64,000 bases of DNA, taken from NCBI RefSeq assembly GCF_000982415.1, contig NZ_LANI01000006.1:1-64000 (forward strand). Direction: 5' to 3'. This DNA comes from Kiloniella litopenaei. GTDB lineage: Bacteria; Pseudomonadota; Alphaproteobacteria; Kiloniellales; Kiloniellaceae. The position numbers and the translations under genes were made by a program. The notes under the pieces were generated by a model. The model was not told the origin of the DNA, made no database searches, and was given only the letters and a program-made list of their open reading frames with translations. This document shows positions 39,301 to 48,597 of this stretch, piece by piece (position 1 is the stretch's first letter; every line of letters starts with the position of its first letter).

Positions 39301-40671
39301 TTATTTAGGGAACCCCATCCCAGGAGGCATCAGGTTTTGCAACCCACCCCGCATCATGCCTTTCTTGCCCATTTTCTGGACCTTCTTCATCATGCGGGCA
39401 GCTTCCTGCTGTTGCTTTAGAAGCTTGTTCACATCCTGAACAGAAGTCCCGGAACCGTTCGCAATACGGGTTCTCCGTTTTGCTTTGATAACTTCCGGTT
39501 TTTCACGTTCATGAGGTGTCATGGATGAAATGATGGCCAATTGACGATTGATAATCTTGTCGTCGATCTTGGCATCTTTCAATTTCTTCATCTGGGCGGA
39601 ATTCATACCTGGAAGCATGTTCAACAGGCTCGACATGCCACCCATCTTTTGCATTTGTTTAAGCTGAGACGCCAAATCGTTCAGATCAAACTTGCCCTTC
39701 TTCATCTTCTCGGCAAGTTTGGCGGCTTCTTCCTCTTCAAAGGATTCAGCGGCCTTTTCGACCAAGGAAACCACGTCGCCCATTCCGAGAATACGGGAAG
39801 CAACACGGGAAGGATGGAAATCTTCTAACTCGTCAAGTTTTTCACCGACACCGATCAACTTAATCGGACAGCCAGTCACCGCGCGCATGGACAGGGCCGC
39901 ACCACCACGGGCATCACCATCCATACGGGTCATCACGATACCACTTAACCCGATTTTCTGGTTAAAGGTATCTGCAACGTTGACCGCATCCTGACCAGTC
40001 ATCGCATCTGCGACCAACAGCGTTTCAGCCGGCTTGGCTGCATCCCGGACACTGGCAACTTCGGCCATCAGCTCTTCGTCGATAGCCAAACGTCCAGCGG
40101 TGTCAAGCATGACAACATCGAAGCCTTCAAGCGCACCGGTTTGCACAGCACGTTTGGCAATGGCGACAGGTTGCTCACCAGGAACAATGTTCAGTGTTCT
40201 AACGCCAATTTGTGCACCGAGAACAGCCAACTGTTCTTGCGCAGCCGGACGACGAACGTCAAGAGAAGCCATCAGGACTTTCTTGCGTTCTTTCTCGCTC
40301 AGGCGTTTAGAAATTTTTGCAGTAGATGTTGTTTTACCGGAACCCTGCAAACCAACCATCATAATAACGGCAGGCGGTGTGACCTGTAGATTGAGAGCAA
40401 CGTGATCAGCACCCAACATTTCGCTGAGTTGATCATTGACGATCTTGACGACCATCTGCCCAGGTGTGACGGATTTCAGAACGTCCTGACCAACAGCTTC
40501 AACCTTTACCTTCTCAATAAAGTCTTTGACCACAGGCAGCGCGACATCAGCTTCAAGCAAAGCAACACGCACTTCGCGCAGAGCAGCTGTCACATCAGCC
40601 TCGCTCAATGCACCACGGCGCTTCAGCTTGTCAAAGACTGATCCCAGACGATCCTGTAAGCTATCGAACAT
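39301..40671 (-). CDS. ffh: Signal recognition particle protein
   Basis: SRP54 GTPase that binds signal sequences and 4.5S RNA and delivers ribosomes to FtsY. It begins MFDSLQDRLGSVFDKLKRRG (456 aa). The NG domain has VGLQGSGKTTSTAKIS, DTAGRLAIDEE and TRMDGDARGGAAL. The Met-rich M domain (about 300-430) has MQKMGGMSSLLNMLPGMNSA. The ATG at 40671 has AGAGGA upstream, so the in-frame start eight codons earlier is not used. I did not find the 4.5S RNA gene nearby. Confidence 0.97.
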   Translation of the reverse strand: MFDSLQDRLGSVFDKLKRRGALSEADVTAALREVRVALLEADVALPVVKDFIEKVKVEAVGQDVLKSVTPGQMVVKIVNDQLSEMLGADHVALNLQVTPPAVIMMVGLQGSGKTTSTAKISKRLSEKERKKVLMASLDVRRPAAQEQLAVLGAQIGVRTLNIVPGEQPVAIAKRAVQTGALEGFDVVMLDTAGRLAIDEELMAEVASVRDAAKPAETLLVADAMTGQDAVNVADTFNQKIGLSGIVMTRMDGDARGGAALSMRAVTGCPIKLIGVGEKLDELEDFHPSRVASRILGMGDVVSLVEKAAESFEEEEAAKLAEKMKKGKFDLNDLASQLKQMQKMGGMSSLLNMLPGMNSAQMKKLKDAKIDDKIINRQLAIISSMTPHEREKPEVIKAKRRTRIANGSGTSVQDVNKLLKQQQEAARMMKKVQKMGKKGMMRGGLQNLMPPGMGFPK

Positions 40672-41077
40672 ACTGTTCCTCTTTCCCTCAATCATTCAAC
40701 CAACAAGGCTGAAAACGCTCATCACAAAGGCCAAACGCAATTTACGCCAGTGCGCGATACTCGCGGACTGGCGGAGCTCCTTGGAGCTGATGCACTTAAC
40801 TTTTGCAGATATTTGAGCGGAACCTATAAAAAACACACGATAAGGTCAAGCTTTTTCAGCGATTCAGAGCAATCAAAGGCAATGTCCACCAGCTCTCCGG
40901 AGTCGCCAAGTGTTATGATGACAAGAAATACAATCACTCGTCAGTTGTCATTTTCTGACGCTCGCCTAATTATATCCCGCAAATAAATAACAAGAAAACA
41001 ATAGCTTCTGATACCCGCATGCGGATTTTACTCACCCCCGAAAACAAAGACTCATCCGTTTCTGATGAAGATACGGC
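40672..41077. promoter_or_regulatory. Divergent intergenic region between ffh and the PAS_5 gene
   Basis: About 400 bases with promoters expected in both directions. A GCCAGT-N15-ACTGGC inverted repeat (about 40748-40774) lies about 75-105 bases before the ffh start and may be a leader hairpin. No SRP RNA core sequence is visible. No gene is supported; a plus-strand frame at 40750-40986 lacks a ribosome site. Confidence 0.4.
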
Positions 41078-41530
41078 ATGCTAGAGATCGATATAAAAAC
41101 AAAGCCAATCAGAAAGCTATACGACTACTGGCTTAGCAAAGCTGTCCAAAACAGATTGCCTGCCAGACATGATATAGATCCAGCCGAAATGGCAGATTTT
41201 CTTCCACATCTAATCCTGCTTGATGTTCAAAAAGTTCCACTTGATTTTCGCTATCGACTGATAGGCACGCATATCTCTGCATACCTTAGGAATGACCACA
41301 CCAATCAATGGATGAGCGCTCTGGACCATCAAAGGCCGCCAAGCAAGATATGGGATAACTGCAAACAAGCCGTTGAAACAGCAAAACCAGTCTATCCGTT
41401 TACACCCTACGTTGGCCCAAAAAAAGAAATCGTTGAAATGGAAGACCTTATCCTTCCCCTCGCCCGGGATGGGGTGAATGTTGATATGCTTCTCGTTGGC
41501 GTCACCTACACAAGAAAATCAAGCATCTGA
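41078..41530 (+). CDS. PAS_5-family sensory protein
   Basis: A 150-residue single-domain protein matching the PAS_5 (PF07310) pattern of alphaproteobacteria as I recall it. Marks are YDYWLSKAVQNRLPARHDID, PAEMADFLPHLILLDV, FRYRLIGTHISAYLRNDHT and EMEDLILPLARDGVNVDMLL. There is no output domain, so it may bind a ligand and act through a partner. It stands alone upstream of dapF, 135 bases away. Confidence 0.85.
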   Translation: MLEIDIKTKPIRKLYDYWLSKAVQNRLPARHDIDPAEMADFLPHLILLDVQKVPLDFRYRLIGTHISAYLRNDHTNQWMSALDHQRPPSKIWDNCKQAVETAKPVYPFTPYVGPKKEIVEMEDLILPLARDGVNVDMLLVGVTYTRKSSI

Positions 41531-41665
41531 TAAAAATATCCTTTTCGAGAGGTTCTTAGAGGCTTTTAAATAGACAGCTTTCTCTCTATCTTATAACTCC
41601 TTTAGCAGTCCAATGTTCATGGCAACACAGATTGCCAATAAAATGACGTCATAAGAGAGTAAACA

Positions 41666-42508
41666 ATGAGCGGCAGATCCTTTGTAAAAATGCATGGTCT
41701 AGGAAACGACTTTGTCGTCATTGACGCCCGCCAAGAGCCCTTTACTCCGACCAAGGATCAATCGAGGTTAATTGCTGATCGTCGTTTTGGTATTGGTTGT
41801 GATCAGTTTATCATTATTGAGAAAAGCCAGAATCCTGATGCAACAGCCTTTATGCGTATTAAAAATGCTGATGGCAGTGAGGTTGGCGCCTGTGGCAATG
41901 CCACCCGTTGCATTGCCTCCTTACTTATGGACGAAGCAGACACGGACAAAGTAACCATAGAAACATTGGCAGGCTTGCTGCACGTCAGCAAAGAAGGCAA
42001 TGGCCTAATTACCGCGAATATGGGCCCCGCACTTCTGGATTGGAAAGAAATCCCCCTTGCAGAAGAAAGGGACACCCTGAATACAGGAATAAAGCTTCCC
42101 CCATTACGCAACCCCGTTTGTGTGAACATGGGGAACCCGCACGCTGTGTTCTTTGTCGAAGATGCCGAAGCGATTGAATTGGAGGCCCTCGGCCCTCGTT
42201 TGGAACATCACCCCCTTTTTCCAGAACAAGCCAATATCAGCGTGGCGTCTTTGCTGGGTGAAGATCATATTCGTTTACGCGTTTTTGAACGGGGCGTTGG
42301 CATCACTTCTGCCTGTGGCTCTGGCGCCTGTGCCGCCGGGGTAGCCGCAGCAAGGCGTGGGCTAACAGGCAGAAAAGTACAAGTCGATCTTGATGGCGGT
42401 CCCCTGTATATCCATTGGCAAGAAGACGGCACCGTACTTATGACCGGCCCGGTTTCCACAGCCTTCCATGGGCATATCGCGCCTGAACTTCTAGAGAATG
42501 TTTCCTAA
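41666..42508 (+). CDS. dapF: Diaminopimelate epimerase
   Basis: Converts LL- to meso-diaminopimelate for lysine and peptidoglycan synthesis. The 280 residues have KMHGLGNDFVVIDAR at the start, the two catalytic cysteines in GACGNATRC and SACGSGACAAGVAA, and NMGNPHAVFFVEDAE. Length is standard. It is followed by a lipoprotein gene, then mtaB and ftsY, in one direction; dapF-mtaB-ftsY is the usual alphaproteobacterial cluster. Confidence 0.97.
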   Translation: MSGRSFVKMHGLGNDFVVIDARQEPFTPTKDQSRLIADRRFGIGCDQFIIIEKSQNPDATAFMRIKNADGSEVGACGNATRCIASLLMDEADTDKVTIETLAGLLHVSKEGNGLITANMGPALLDWKEIPLAEERDTLNTGIKLPPLRNPVCVNMGNPHAVFFVEDAEAIELEALGPRLEHHPLFPEQANISVASLLGEDHIRLRVFERGVGITSACGSGACAAGVAAARRGLTGRKVQVDLDGGPLYIHWQEDGTVLMTGPVSTAFHGHIAPELLENVS

Positions 42509-42571
42509 GCTGTACCAAACTGTCATAAAATAGATTTTATGCCTTTCGCCAATATATACAAAGCAACTTCT

Positions 42572-43405
42572 ATGTTCCGAATTTCTCTCTTACTTATTTT
42601 GGCAACCTTGATAACGGCATGTCAGACGACAAAGACTGACAGAATAGAGAATCCATATGGGGCTTTTGCTGTTGGCCATAACTTTACACCTTTGCGGGAT
42701 ACTGATTTTACAAAGGAGATGGAACGAAATATTCCAAATCCGGACAAAGCCATTCTGTTTATCTATAATCACGGCACTGATAACGGCGGACATGGACAAA
42801 AATGTTACCCGGCATCAATCCCGTCATACGCACGCGCCATCGTACGTCAACATGATAACACCGTAATTTTTTATCTGTGTTCACAGCAAGTGAGTGGGAA
42901 AACCCCAGGAGAATCTCGCTACTTCAAAAGGAGTGTTGAAATAGAGCTTCTTTTGGAAAGGTTTAAACGCCATGGGGTCACGGCTGAAAGGACTTTTTTA
43001 TTGGGCCATTCGGGGGGTGCATCAACAACCCTTATCGCCGCAGCTGATATCCCGGATTCCTTTAATGGTTTCATCGTATCAGCCCCAGGATACGGATTTG
43101 CCTATACTGGCAAAAGCAAAGAATCAGATCGTCTGGCCCCTTATTATAAAATCTGGAAATCAACGATAGAGCAAGCGACTGAAAAATCCGGACTGGTTTA
43201 TGCATTTGAAGGCGATACAATTGCTCCACCTGAAGACCTCGATTTCATGAAAAACATGAAAAACATCACCCTGCTTGTACAAAAGCCCGAAGATTGTGGC
43301 ATTTCAGACTTTCACGGCTACCCATGGAGCCGCTGTTTCAGAGAAAAAGAAACACCAAAAATTTGGCAATATATTCAACAACGTATTTCGGCTGCACAAC
43401 AGTAA
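42572..43405 (+). CDS. Lipoprotein with serine-hydrolase-like (alpha/beta) fold
   Basis: A 277-residue protein starting MFRISLLLILATLITACQTT, with a clear lipobox (LITAC) for signal peptidase II. That fixes the start at 42572 rather than 42539. A nucleophile elbow FLLGHSGGASTTLIAA (about 150-165) gives a candidate Ser, and a late DFHGYPWSRCF gives a candidate His. The acid residue is not certain. FIYNHGTDNGG could form the oxyanion side. Five to six Cys suggest disulfides in the periplasm. Substrate unknown. It is inserted between dapF and mtaB, where most relatives have nothing. Confidence 0.68.
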   Translation: MFRISLLLILATLITACQTTKTDRIENPYGAFAVGHNFTPLRDTDFTKEMERNIPNPDKAILFIYNHGTDNGGHGQKCYPASIPSYARAIVRQHDNTVIFYLCSQQVSGKTPGESRYFKRSVEIELLLERFKRHGVTAERTFLLGHSGGASTTLIAAADIPDSFNGFIVSAPGYGFAYTGKSKESDRLAPYYKIWKSTIEQATEKSGLVYAFEGDTIAPPEDLDFMKNMKNITLLVQKPEDCGISDFHGYPWSRCFREKETPKIWQYIQQRISAAQQ

Positions 43406-43476
43406 ATTGCGGTTAATATAAATGAGCTTATACTTAGCATAGCTGACTTGCAAAGCCGCTGCTGGACAAGGCTTGT

Positions 43477-44805
43477 ATGATCGTTCATAAAGCGGGCATG
43501 ACAAAGAACCTGACAGATCCAAAGATTGTTACTTTTGGTTGCCGGCTTAATACCTATGAGTCCGAGGTAATGCGTCAGCATGCGCGCGAGGCTGGGCTGT
43601 CAGATACAATTATTTTCAATACCTGCGCCGTTACAACCGAGGCGGAGCGACAAGCAAGGCAAAGTATCCGCAAAGCCCGTCGAACCAACCCAGACGCAAA
43701 AATCATCGTTACGGGCTGTGCCGCCCAGATTAACCCGGATCTCTATGCCGATATGGCAGAGGTTGATCACGTCATGGGCAACGAAGAAAAGTTGAAACGC
43801 GAGAGTTTCGACCTGACCCCAGAAGCTAGGGTTGCCGTAAATGACATTATGGAAGCCAAGGAAACAGCGGCGCATCTGGTACACGGATTTGAAGAACACA
43901 CTCGTGCTTTTGTCCAAATACAACAAGGGTGTAATCATCGGTGTACCTTTTGCATTATCCCCTTTGGACGCGGCAACAACCGTTCGGTTCCCATCGGCGC
44001 AATCACCGAACAGGTAAGAACCCTGGTTAATAATGGGGTCAAAGAAGTGGTGTTAACTGGCGTGGATATCACAGATTATGGTCTGGATCTGCCAGGAAAA
44101 CCTACGCTTGGTCAAATGACCCGCAGATTGCTGGCCCAGGTACCAGAGCTCAAACGTTTAAGGCTCTCATCGCTTGATCCTGTAGAAATTGACGACGACA
44201 CCTATCGACTGTTCGGTGAAGAGCCGCGAATTATGCCCCACCTGCATATTTCTCTGCAGGCCGGTGATGATATGGTCCTCAAGCGGATGAAACGACGGCA
44301 CCTGCGCCAAGACGTTGTTGACATGGTGGTGAAAGCTCGTGAACTACGCCCGGATGTTGTTTTCGGCGCAGATATCATTGCGGGCTTCCCGACAGAGACC
44401 GATGACATGTTCGAAAACACCTATCGTCTGGTGGAAGAACTTGGCCTAACCTATCTTCACGTTTTCCCCTATTCAGAACGTCCGGGAACGCCAGCGGCAA
44501 AGATGCCACAGGTACCAGGAAACCTTCGAAAAGAACGAGCTGCACGACTGCGTGATGCCGGGCAAAGCGCAGAAAACCTTTTCATGCAAAGCAGGATTGG
44601 CACAACATCGCAGGTTCTGATTGAAAAGAACGGTTTTGGGCGAACAGAACACTATGCCCCTGTTCAGGTAGAGGCCCTTGAAGGAGATCTTTCCGGACAG
44701 GTCGTTCCTGCGTACATTGCCGATATTCGCGACGGAAAACTGCTTGCCTATCCCTTGGGAACTGACGCAGCAAACGTCGCCAGAGAAAAACTATCAAGCC
44801 AATAA
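43477..44805 (+). CDS. mtaB: tRNA threonylcarbamoyladenosine methylthiotransferase
   Basis: Radical-SAM enzyme that adds a methylthio group to t6A37 of tRNAs. The 442 residues show an N-terminal UPF0004 domain with TFGCRLNTYESEVM, NTCAVTTEAERQARQ and VTGCAAQINPDL. The radical-SAM cluster motif is QQGCNHRCTFCIIPFGRG, and a C-terminal TRAM-like part (about 375-440) follows. The CRLN version of the first motif distinguishes MtaB from MiaB. A later ATG at 43498 is a possible start. Confidence 0.94.
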   Translation: MIVHKAGMTKNLTDPKIVTFGCRLNTYESEVMRQHAREAGLSDTIIFNTCAVTTEAERQARQSIRKARRTNPDAKIIVTGCAAQINPDLYADMAEVDHVMGNEEKLKRESFDLTPEARVAVNDIMEAKETAAHLVHGFEEHTRAFVQIQQGCNHRCTFCIIPFGRGNNRSVPIGAITEQVRTLVNNGVKEVVLTGVDITDYGLDLPGKPTLGQMTRRLLAQVPELKRLRLSSLDPVEIDDDTYRLFGEEPRIMPHLHISLQAGDDMVLKRMKRRHLRQDVVDMVVKARELRPDVVFGADIIAGFPTETDDMFENTYRLVEELGLTYLHVFPYSERPGTPAAKMPQVPGNLRKERAARLRDAGQSAENLFMQSRIGTTSQVLIEKNGFGRTEHYAPVQVEALEGDLSGQVVPAYIADIRDGKLLAYPLGTDAANVAREKLSSQ

Positions 44806-44841
44806 TCTTTTATAAACACCATAGCATGAGTGATACCCCAA

Positions 44842-45783
44842 ATGAGTGAAGATAAGAAAAAAGGTGGCTGGTTTTCCCGTCTGAAAGCCGGGCTTAGCCG
44901 TTCCTCCTCTAAACTGGGTGAAGGTATTGGCGGCATATTTACCAAGAAAAAGCTTGATGACGAAAGCATCGAAGAGCTAGAAGAGCTTCTCATCACTTCT
45001 GACCTTGGCGTCACAACAGCGACCAGATTAACAGAGAATCTGGCGAAAACCCGGTTTAACAAGGATGTTGAGCCACATGAAGTTTCAGAAGCACTGGCCG
45101 CGGATATCGCAACGATACTAGAACCTGTAGCAACACCGCTCGAAGTTGATAAATCCAAATCACCCCACATCATTTTAATGGTTGGGGTTAATGGCAGTGG
45201 CAAGACCACAACCATTGGCAAGTTAGCCACCCAATATAAAGCCCAAGGCCTCAACGTAACGCTCGCGGCGGGTGACACCTTCCGCGCCGCAGCCATTGAA
45301 CAACTTCAGATTTGGGGGGAGCGAACAGGATGCCCCGTTGTCGCCAAAGAAACGGGGTCAGATGCAGCAGGCCTTGCCTACGAAGCCATCGAACGTGCGC
45401 GGTCGGAAAATGCCGATGTCGTTCTCATTGATACGGCGGGACGTCTGCATAACAAATCTGACCTGATGTCAGAACTCCAGAAAGTTATTCGCGTCATCAA
45501 GAAACTGGACGAAAACGCACCACATGACGTGGTCTTGGTTCTGGACGCAACGACTGGTCAGAATGCTGTATCACAAGTAGGTACCTTTAAAGAGCTTGTT
45601 GATGTCACTGGCCTGGTTGTCACCAAACTGGATGGTTCTGCGCGCGGGGGAATCCTTGTCGCTTTGGCTGAAAAATTCGGATTGCCCGTCCATGCAATCG
45701 GGGTTGGGGAAACAGCCGATGACTTGCGCCCCTTTACAGCCAAAGATTTTTCCCGTTCTCTTATGGGGCTAGATAACACTTAA
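44842..45783 (+). CDS. ftsY: Signal recognition particle receptor
   Basis: GTPase that receives the SRP-ribosome complex at the membrane. The 313 residues have only a short basic N-terminal segment (MSEDKKKGGWFSRLKAGLSR), not the long acidic A domain of E. coli. The N domain follows, then G domain motifs VGVNGSGKTTTIGKLA, AGDTFRAAAIEQLQ, DTAGRLHNKSDLM and TKLDGSARGG. The ATG at 44842 gives the family start; a GTG four codons earlier is the alternative. It lies 36 bases after mtaB. Confidence 0.97.
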   Translation: MSEDKKKGGWFSRLKAGLSRSSSKLGEGIGGIFTKKKLDDESIEELEELLITSDLGVTTATRLTENLAKTRFNKDVEPHEVSEALAADIATILEPVATPLEVDKSKSPHIILMVGVNGSGKTTTIGKLATQYKAQGLNVTLAAGDTFRAAAIEQLQIWGERTGCPVVAKETGSDAAGLAYEAIERARSENADVVLIDTAGRLHNKSDLMSELQKVIRVIKKLDENAPHDVVLVLDATTGQNAVSQVGTFKELVDVTGLVVTKLDGSARGGILVALAEKFGLPVHAIGVGETADDLRPFTAKDFSRSLMGLDNT

Positions 45784-45812
45784 GTAGCGACAGCCCCTCC
45801 CTTGAAAATAGA

Positions 45813-46544
45813 ATGGAAAGCTTTTCAGTGATTAAAAAAACTCTTGTTCTAATCTGCGCTTCCTTTTGTGTTACCGCGCTATCTTTATCAGCAAGTTATG
45901 CGGAACAAAAAAAGAAACTCGATTCAAACGAGGTCATCACTGAATATGGCAAAATAGCAACAGGGCTCGCTTTGGAAGAAAGGTGCCTGCTTCTCTCTCC
46001 GGCAGAAACCAAAGAGTATTACTGGCATCAATATCTACTCGATTTTTCCCTCAGCAAAATTTTTTCTGGATCACCCGTTCTAACTATGGTCCGGGGAACA
46101 GCGCAACAAACCTCTAGAAACGAGCGCTTCAAGTGTGACCAGGAATCCCGAGACTTCATTCATAGATCACTCCAAAAAGCACGAGACCTTAACCTAGAGC
46201 TAACCGGAAAAACCTTTGAACTAAATGTCAGCGATCGTGCCTTTGACGAACAACGCTTGGCCATTATCGCTACTGCTGCCGGGACAAATTCAGTTTGTGC
46301 ACATCTATTGCCCGAGTACGAAGAACAGTTACGTGTTGGCTATGAAGCATTAAATGGCGCCATGAAAATGAGGTACCCGGGAAACCCGGATACATCGCAT
46401 ATTGATGCTTCTTATACCGAAGCAGCCAATCAAGAAAAAACATCTTGCGGGAAACAAACAAACCAACAGGTTTTACAGGGCTGGCAACTCACAAGATTAT
46501 TGATGCAACAATTCCGCTTGGCCTTTGCAACCAAGAATCCCTAA
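45813..46544 (+). CDS. Secreted hypothetical protein with four conserved-looking Cys
   Basis: A 243-residue protein with a signal peptide (about 1-30, ending SASYA-EQ). The mature part has four Cys (EERCLLLS, RFKCDQES, NSVCAHLL, TSCGKQ) that may form two disulfides. It is mostly helical by composition. No family recognised. It follows ftsY by 29 bases in the same direction, so it may be co-transcribed, and it faces the agmatinase gene tail to tail. Confidence 0.7.
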   Translation: MESFSVIKKTLVLICASFCVTALSLSASYAEQKKKLDSNEVITEYGKIATGLALEERCLLLSPAETKEYYWHQYLLDFSLSKIFSGSPVLTMVRGTAQQTSRNERFKCDQESRDFIHRSLQKARDLNLELTGKTFELNVSDRAFDEQRLAIIATAAGTNSVCAHLLPEYEEQLRVGYEALNGAMKMRYPGNPDTSHIDASYTEAANQEKTSCGKQTNQQVLQGWQLTRLLMQQFRLAFATKNP

Positions 46545-46580
46545 AGCTGACCACCTGAAAGCAGTTTAGTCGTTTTGGGC

Positions 46581-47543
46581 TCATTTCCTTTGTCGACAGC
46601 GAGCTTGTGATAAGACGCAAATCAGCTCAAACATCAGGTTAACACCAACGATTGCAGTACCGCCTGACTGATCAAATGGCGGTGAAACTTCGACCAAATC
46701 CGCACCAATCAGATTTAAATCCCCGAGGGATCTAATCATCACCTGCGCATCAAAGGGTGTGTAACCACCGATTTCCGGTGTGCCTGTCCCGGGTGCATAA
46801 CATGGGTCTAATGCATCGATATCAAACGTTACATAGGTTCTTTGATCTCCCACCACACGATGAATCTCTTTGATGACTTCTTGGATGCCAAGATCAAAAT
46901 ACTCTTCAATCGTAATAACTCGGATACCCACTTCTTGTGCATATTCTTCATCAGAACGATCGTATCGTGATCCGCGTATACCGACCTGTACAATCCTTTT
47001 AGGGTTCAGCAATCCCTCTTCAATCGCGCGCCGAAAAGGTGTGCCATGAGTCAGCTTGCTTCCCCCGAAATAACTATCATTTACATCCATGTGGGCATCA
47101 AAATGCACCATCCCCACAGGTCCAGTATCGGCAACCAGCCCGCGAAGTACTGGAAGAGAGATCATATGATCCCCACCAGCAACCATTGGCATAACACCAG
47201 CTTCACGAACGCTTGCCATATAATCGGTTACACGTTGCATCGTCATATCCAGATCAACAGGATTGACTTTTACATCACCGAAATCGGCAATCCGACAATC
47301 ATCAAAAGGCGCAATCCAGGTCGCACCATTATACCTGCGAATGAGGCTAGACATATCCCTGAGCTGACGGGGACCATGACGCGTTCCGGGTCGATTGGTA
47401 ACGCCAGCATCCCAGGGAACACCAATGATGCCAATATCATAGCCTGTAAAATCTGTTACATGCGGCAGCCTCATAAAGGTTGCAATGCCACTAAAGCGCG
47501 GCAAATCCATTCCATCAGGTGGTAGCTCAGAAAAATCGTTCAT
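46581..47543 (-). CDS. Agmatinase-family ureohydrolase
   Basis: Manganese-dependent hydrolase of a guanidino compound, releasing urea. The 320 residues carry the metal ligands in VAGGDHMISLP, VHFDAHMDVNDSY and FDIDALDPCYAPGTGTPE. GVPWDAGVTNRPGTRHGP is typical of agmatinase (SpeB) and guanidinobutyrase. The exact substrate (agmatine, guanidinobutyrate or proclavaminate-like) cannot be decided. GGDHM replaces the usual GGDHS. It is divergent from a LysR gene that likely controls it. Confidence 0.88.
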   Translation of the reverse strand: MNDFSELPPDGMDLPRFSGIATFMRLPHVTDFTGYDIGIIGVPWDAGVTNRPGTRHGPRQLRDMSSLIRRYNGATWIAPFDDCRIADFGDVKVNPVDLDMTMQRVTDYMASVREAGVMPMVAGGDHMISLPVLRGLVADTGPVGMVHFDAHMDVNDSYFGGSKLTHGTPFRRAIEEGLLNPKRIVQVGIRGSRYDRSDEEYAQEVGIRVITIEEYFDLGIQEVIKEIHRVVGDQRTYVTFDIDALDPCYAPGTGTPEIGGYTPFDAQVMIRSLGDLNLIGADLVEVSPPFDQSGGTAIVGVNLMFELICVLSQARCRQRK

Positions 47544-47550
47544 TATCGCC

Positions 47551-47629
47551 TCTCAAAATAACACTCGCCAGTAGTGTGGCCTTGGGATTAACTTAATAAA
47601 ATGACAAAACAACAAAGTTTATTTTGAGA
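47551..47629. promoter_or_regulatory. 11-bp inverted repeat framing the agmatinase/LysR shared promoter
   Basis: TCTCAAAATAA at 47551-47561 and its exact complement TTATTTTGAGA at 47619-47629 lie near the two start codons, with 57 bases between. Their symmetric placement, 8 and 12 bases from the respective genes, suggests a bipartite site for the LysR tetramer or the ends of both leaders. Confidence 0.5.
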
Positions 47630-47640
47630 AACATCAAATT

Positions 47641-48573
47641 ATGAAACTAGACAATCTGGATCTTCGCCAACTTCGCGTATTTTTGACGGTGGCAGACTGT
47701 GGGGGTTTCTCTCAAGCCCAGGCAGAACTGAATATCGGTATTTCGACAATCAGTATTCAAATGTCAGATTTGGAAACCCGGCTTGGAATGCGATTATGCC
47801 AACGCGGACGAACCGGTTTTTCCCTGACAAAAGAAGGAGAACGCGTTTATAGCGCTGCCAAAACACTCTTTAGCCAGATTGATGGCTTTAACAATGAAAT
47901 TCATGGCCTGCGACAGGAGCTTAGCGGAAAGCTATTGTTGGGTATCGCAGATAATCTCGTTACTCATCCCAATGCTTCGATTTCAAGAAGTCTGCACCAC
48001 TTGTTTAATATGGAGGGAAAGATTGAAACTGCCATCAGTATTCTCTCTCCTAATTTGTTAGAGAGAGAAGTTCTTGATCAACGCCTTGACATTGCAATAG
48101 GCGCCTTTCCAAGACACTTACCTGGCCTTCATTACCAACCGCTATTTACGGAAAATCAAATCCTGTATTGCAGTAAAAAACATCCTCTTTTTCACATTAA
48201 TACAGACAAGTTTACCCCCCAGGATCTGGCTAAATACAAAGTTGCTCAACGCGGCTACACGGCGGGAAGACCTCACCCATCAAACATCAAAACAACGGGA
48301 TCAGGAGCACTTTCATATCAAATGGAAGGGCTCGTTTATCTCGTCCTATCTGGACATTTCATTGCACACCTTCCAGATCATCTTGCTAAAAAATGGGTCG
48401 AAAGTGGTGATATGAAAGCACTTAACCCTCAAGGCCTCGGCTATGAATCAACTTTTGAACTGATCATCAGAGCTGGCACCCACCCTTCCCCTGTCCTGAA
48501 AGCCTTTAAACAATGCCTGCTGACAAGTCTCGGTACAGAAATAAAAGGGGGCCAACTTAACGCCCCCTCCTGA
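47641..48573 (+). CDS. LysR-family transcriptional regulator
   Basis: A 310-residue regulator. The N-terminal winged helix (about 4-65) has LDLRQLRVFLTVADCGGFSQ and LETRLGMRLCQRGRTGFSLT; the substrate-binding domain covers about 92-300. It is divergent from the ureohydrolase gene with a 97-base gap, the classical layout of a LysR activator and its target. The inducer is probably related to the guanidino substrate (inference). Confidence 0.93.
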   Translation: MKLDNLDLRQLRVFLTVADCGGFSQAQAELNIGISTISIQMSDLETRLGMRLCQRGRTGFSLTKEGERVYSAAKTLFSQIDGFNNEIHGLRQELSGKLLLGIADNLVTHPNASISRSLHHLFNMEGKIETAISILSPNLLEREVLDQRLDIAIGAFPRHLPGLHYQPLFTENQILYCSKKHPLFHINTDKFTPQDLAKYKVAQRGYTAGRPHPSNIKTTGSGALSYQMEGLVYLVLSGHFIAHLPDHLAKKWVESGDMKALNPQGLGYESTFELIIRAGTHPSPVLKAFKQCLLTSLGTEIKGGQLNAPS

Positions 48574-48597
48574 TTGAATTTTATCTGTATTGCTTGC

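Noticed and set aside
40750-40986. Plus-strand open frame before the PAS_5 gene
   Set aside because: Lies in the ffh promoter region with no ribosome site or recognisable pattern.
40672-41077. 4.5S SRP RNA gene next to ffh
   Set aside because: The conserved core of the RNA (GGTC AGG, GGAAG, AGCAG) is not visible in this interval.
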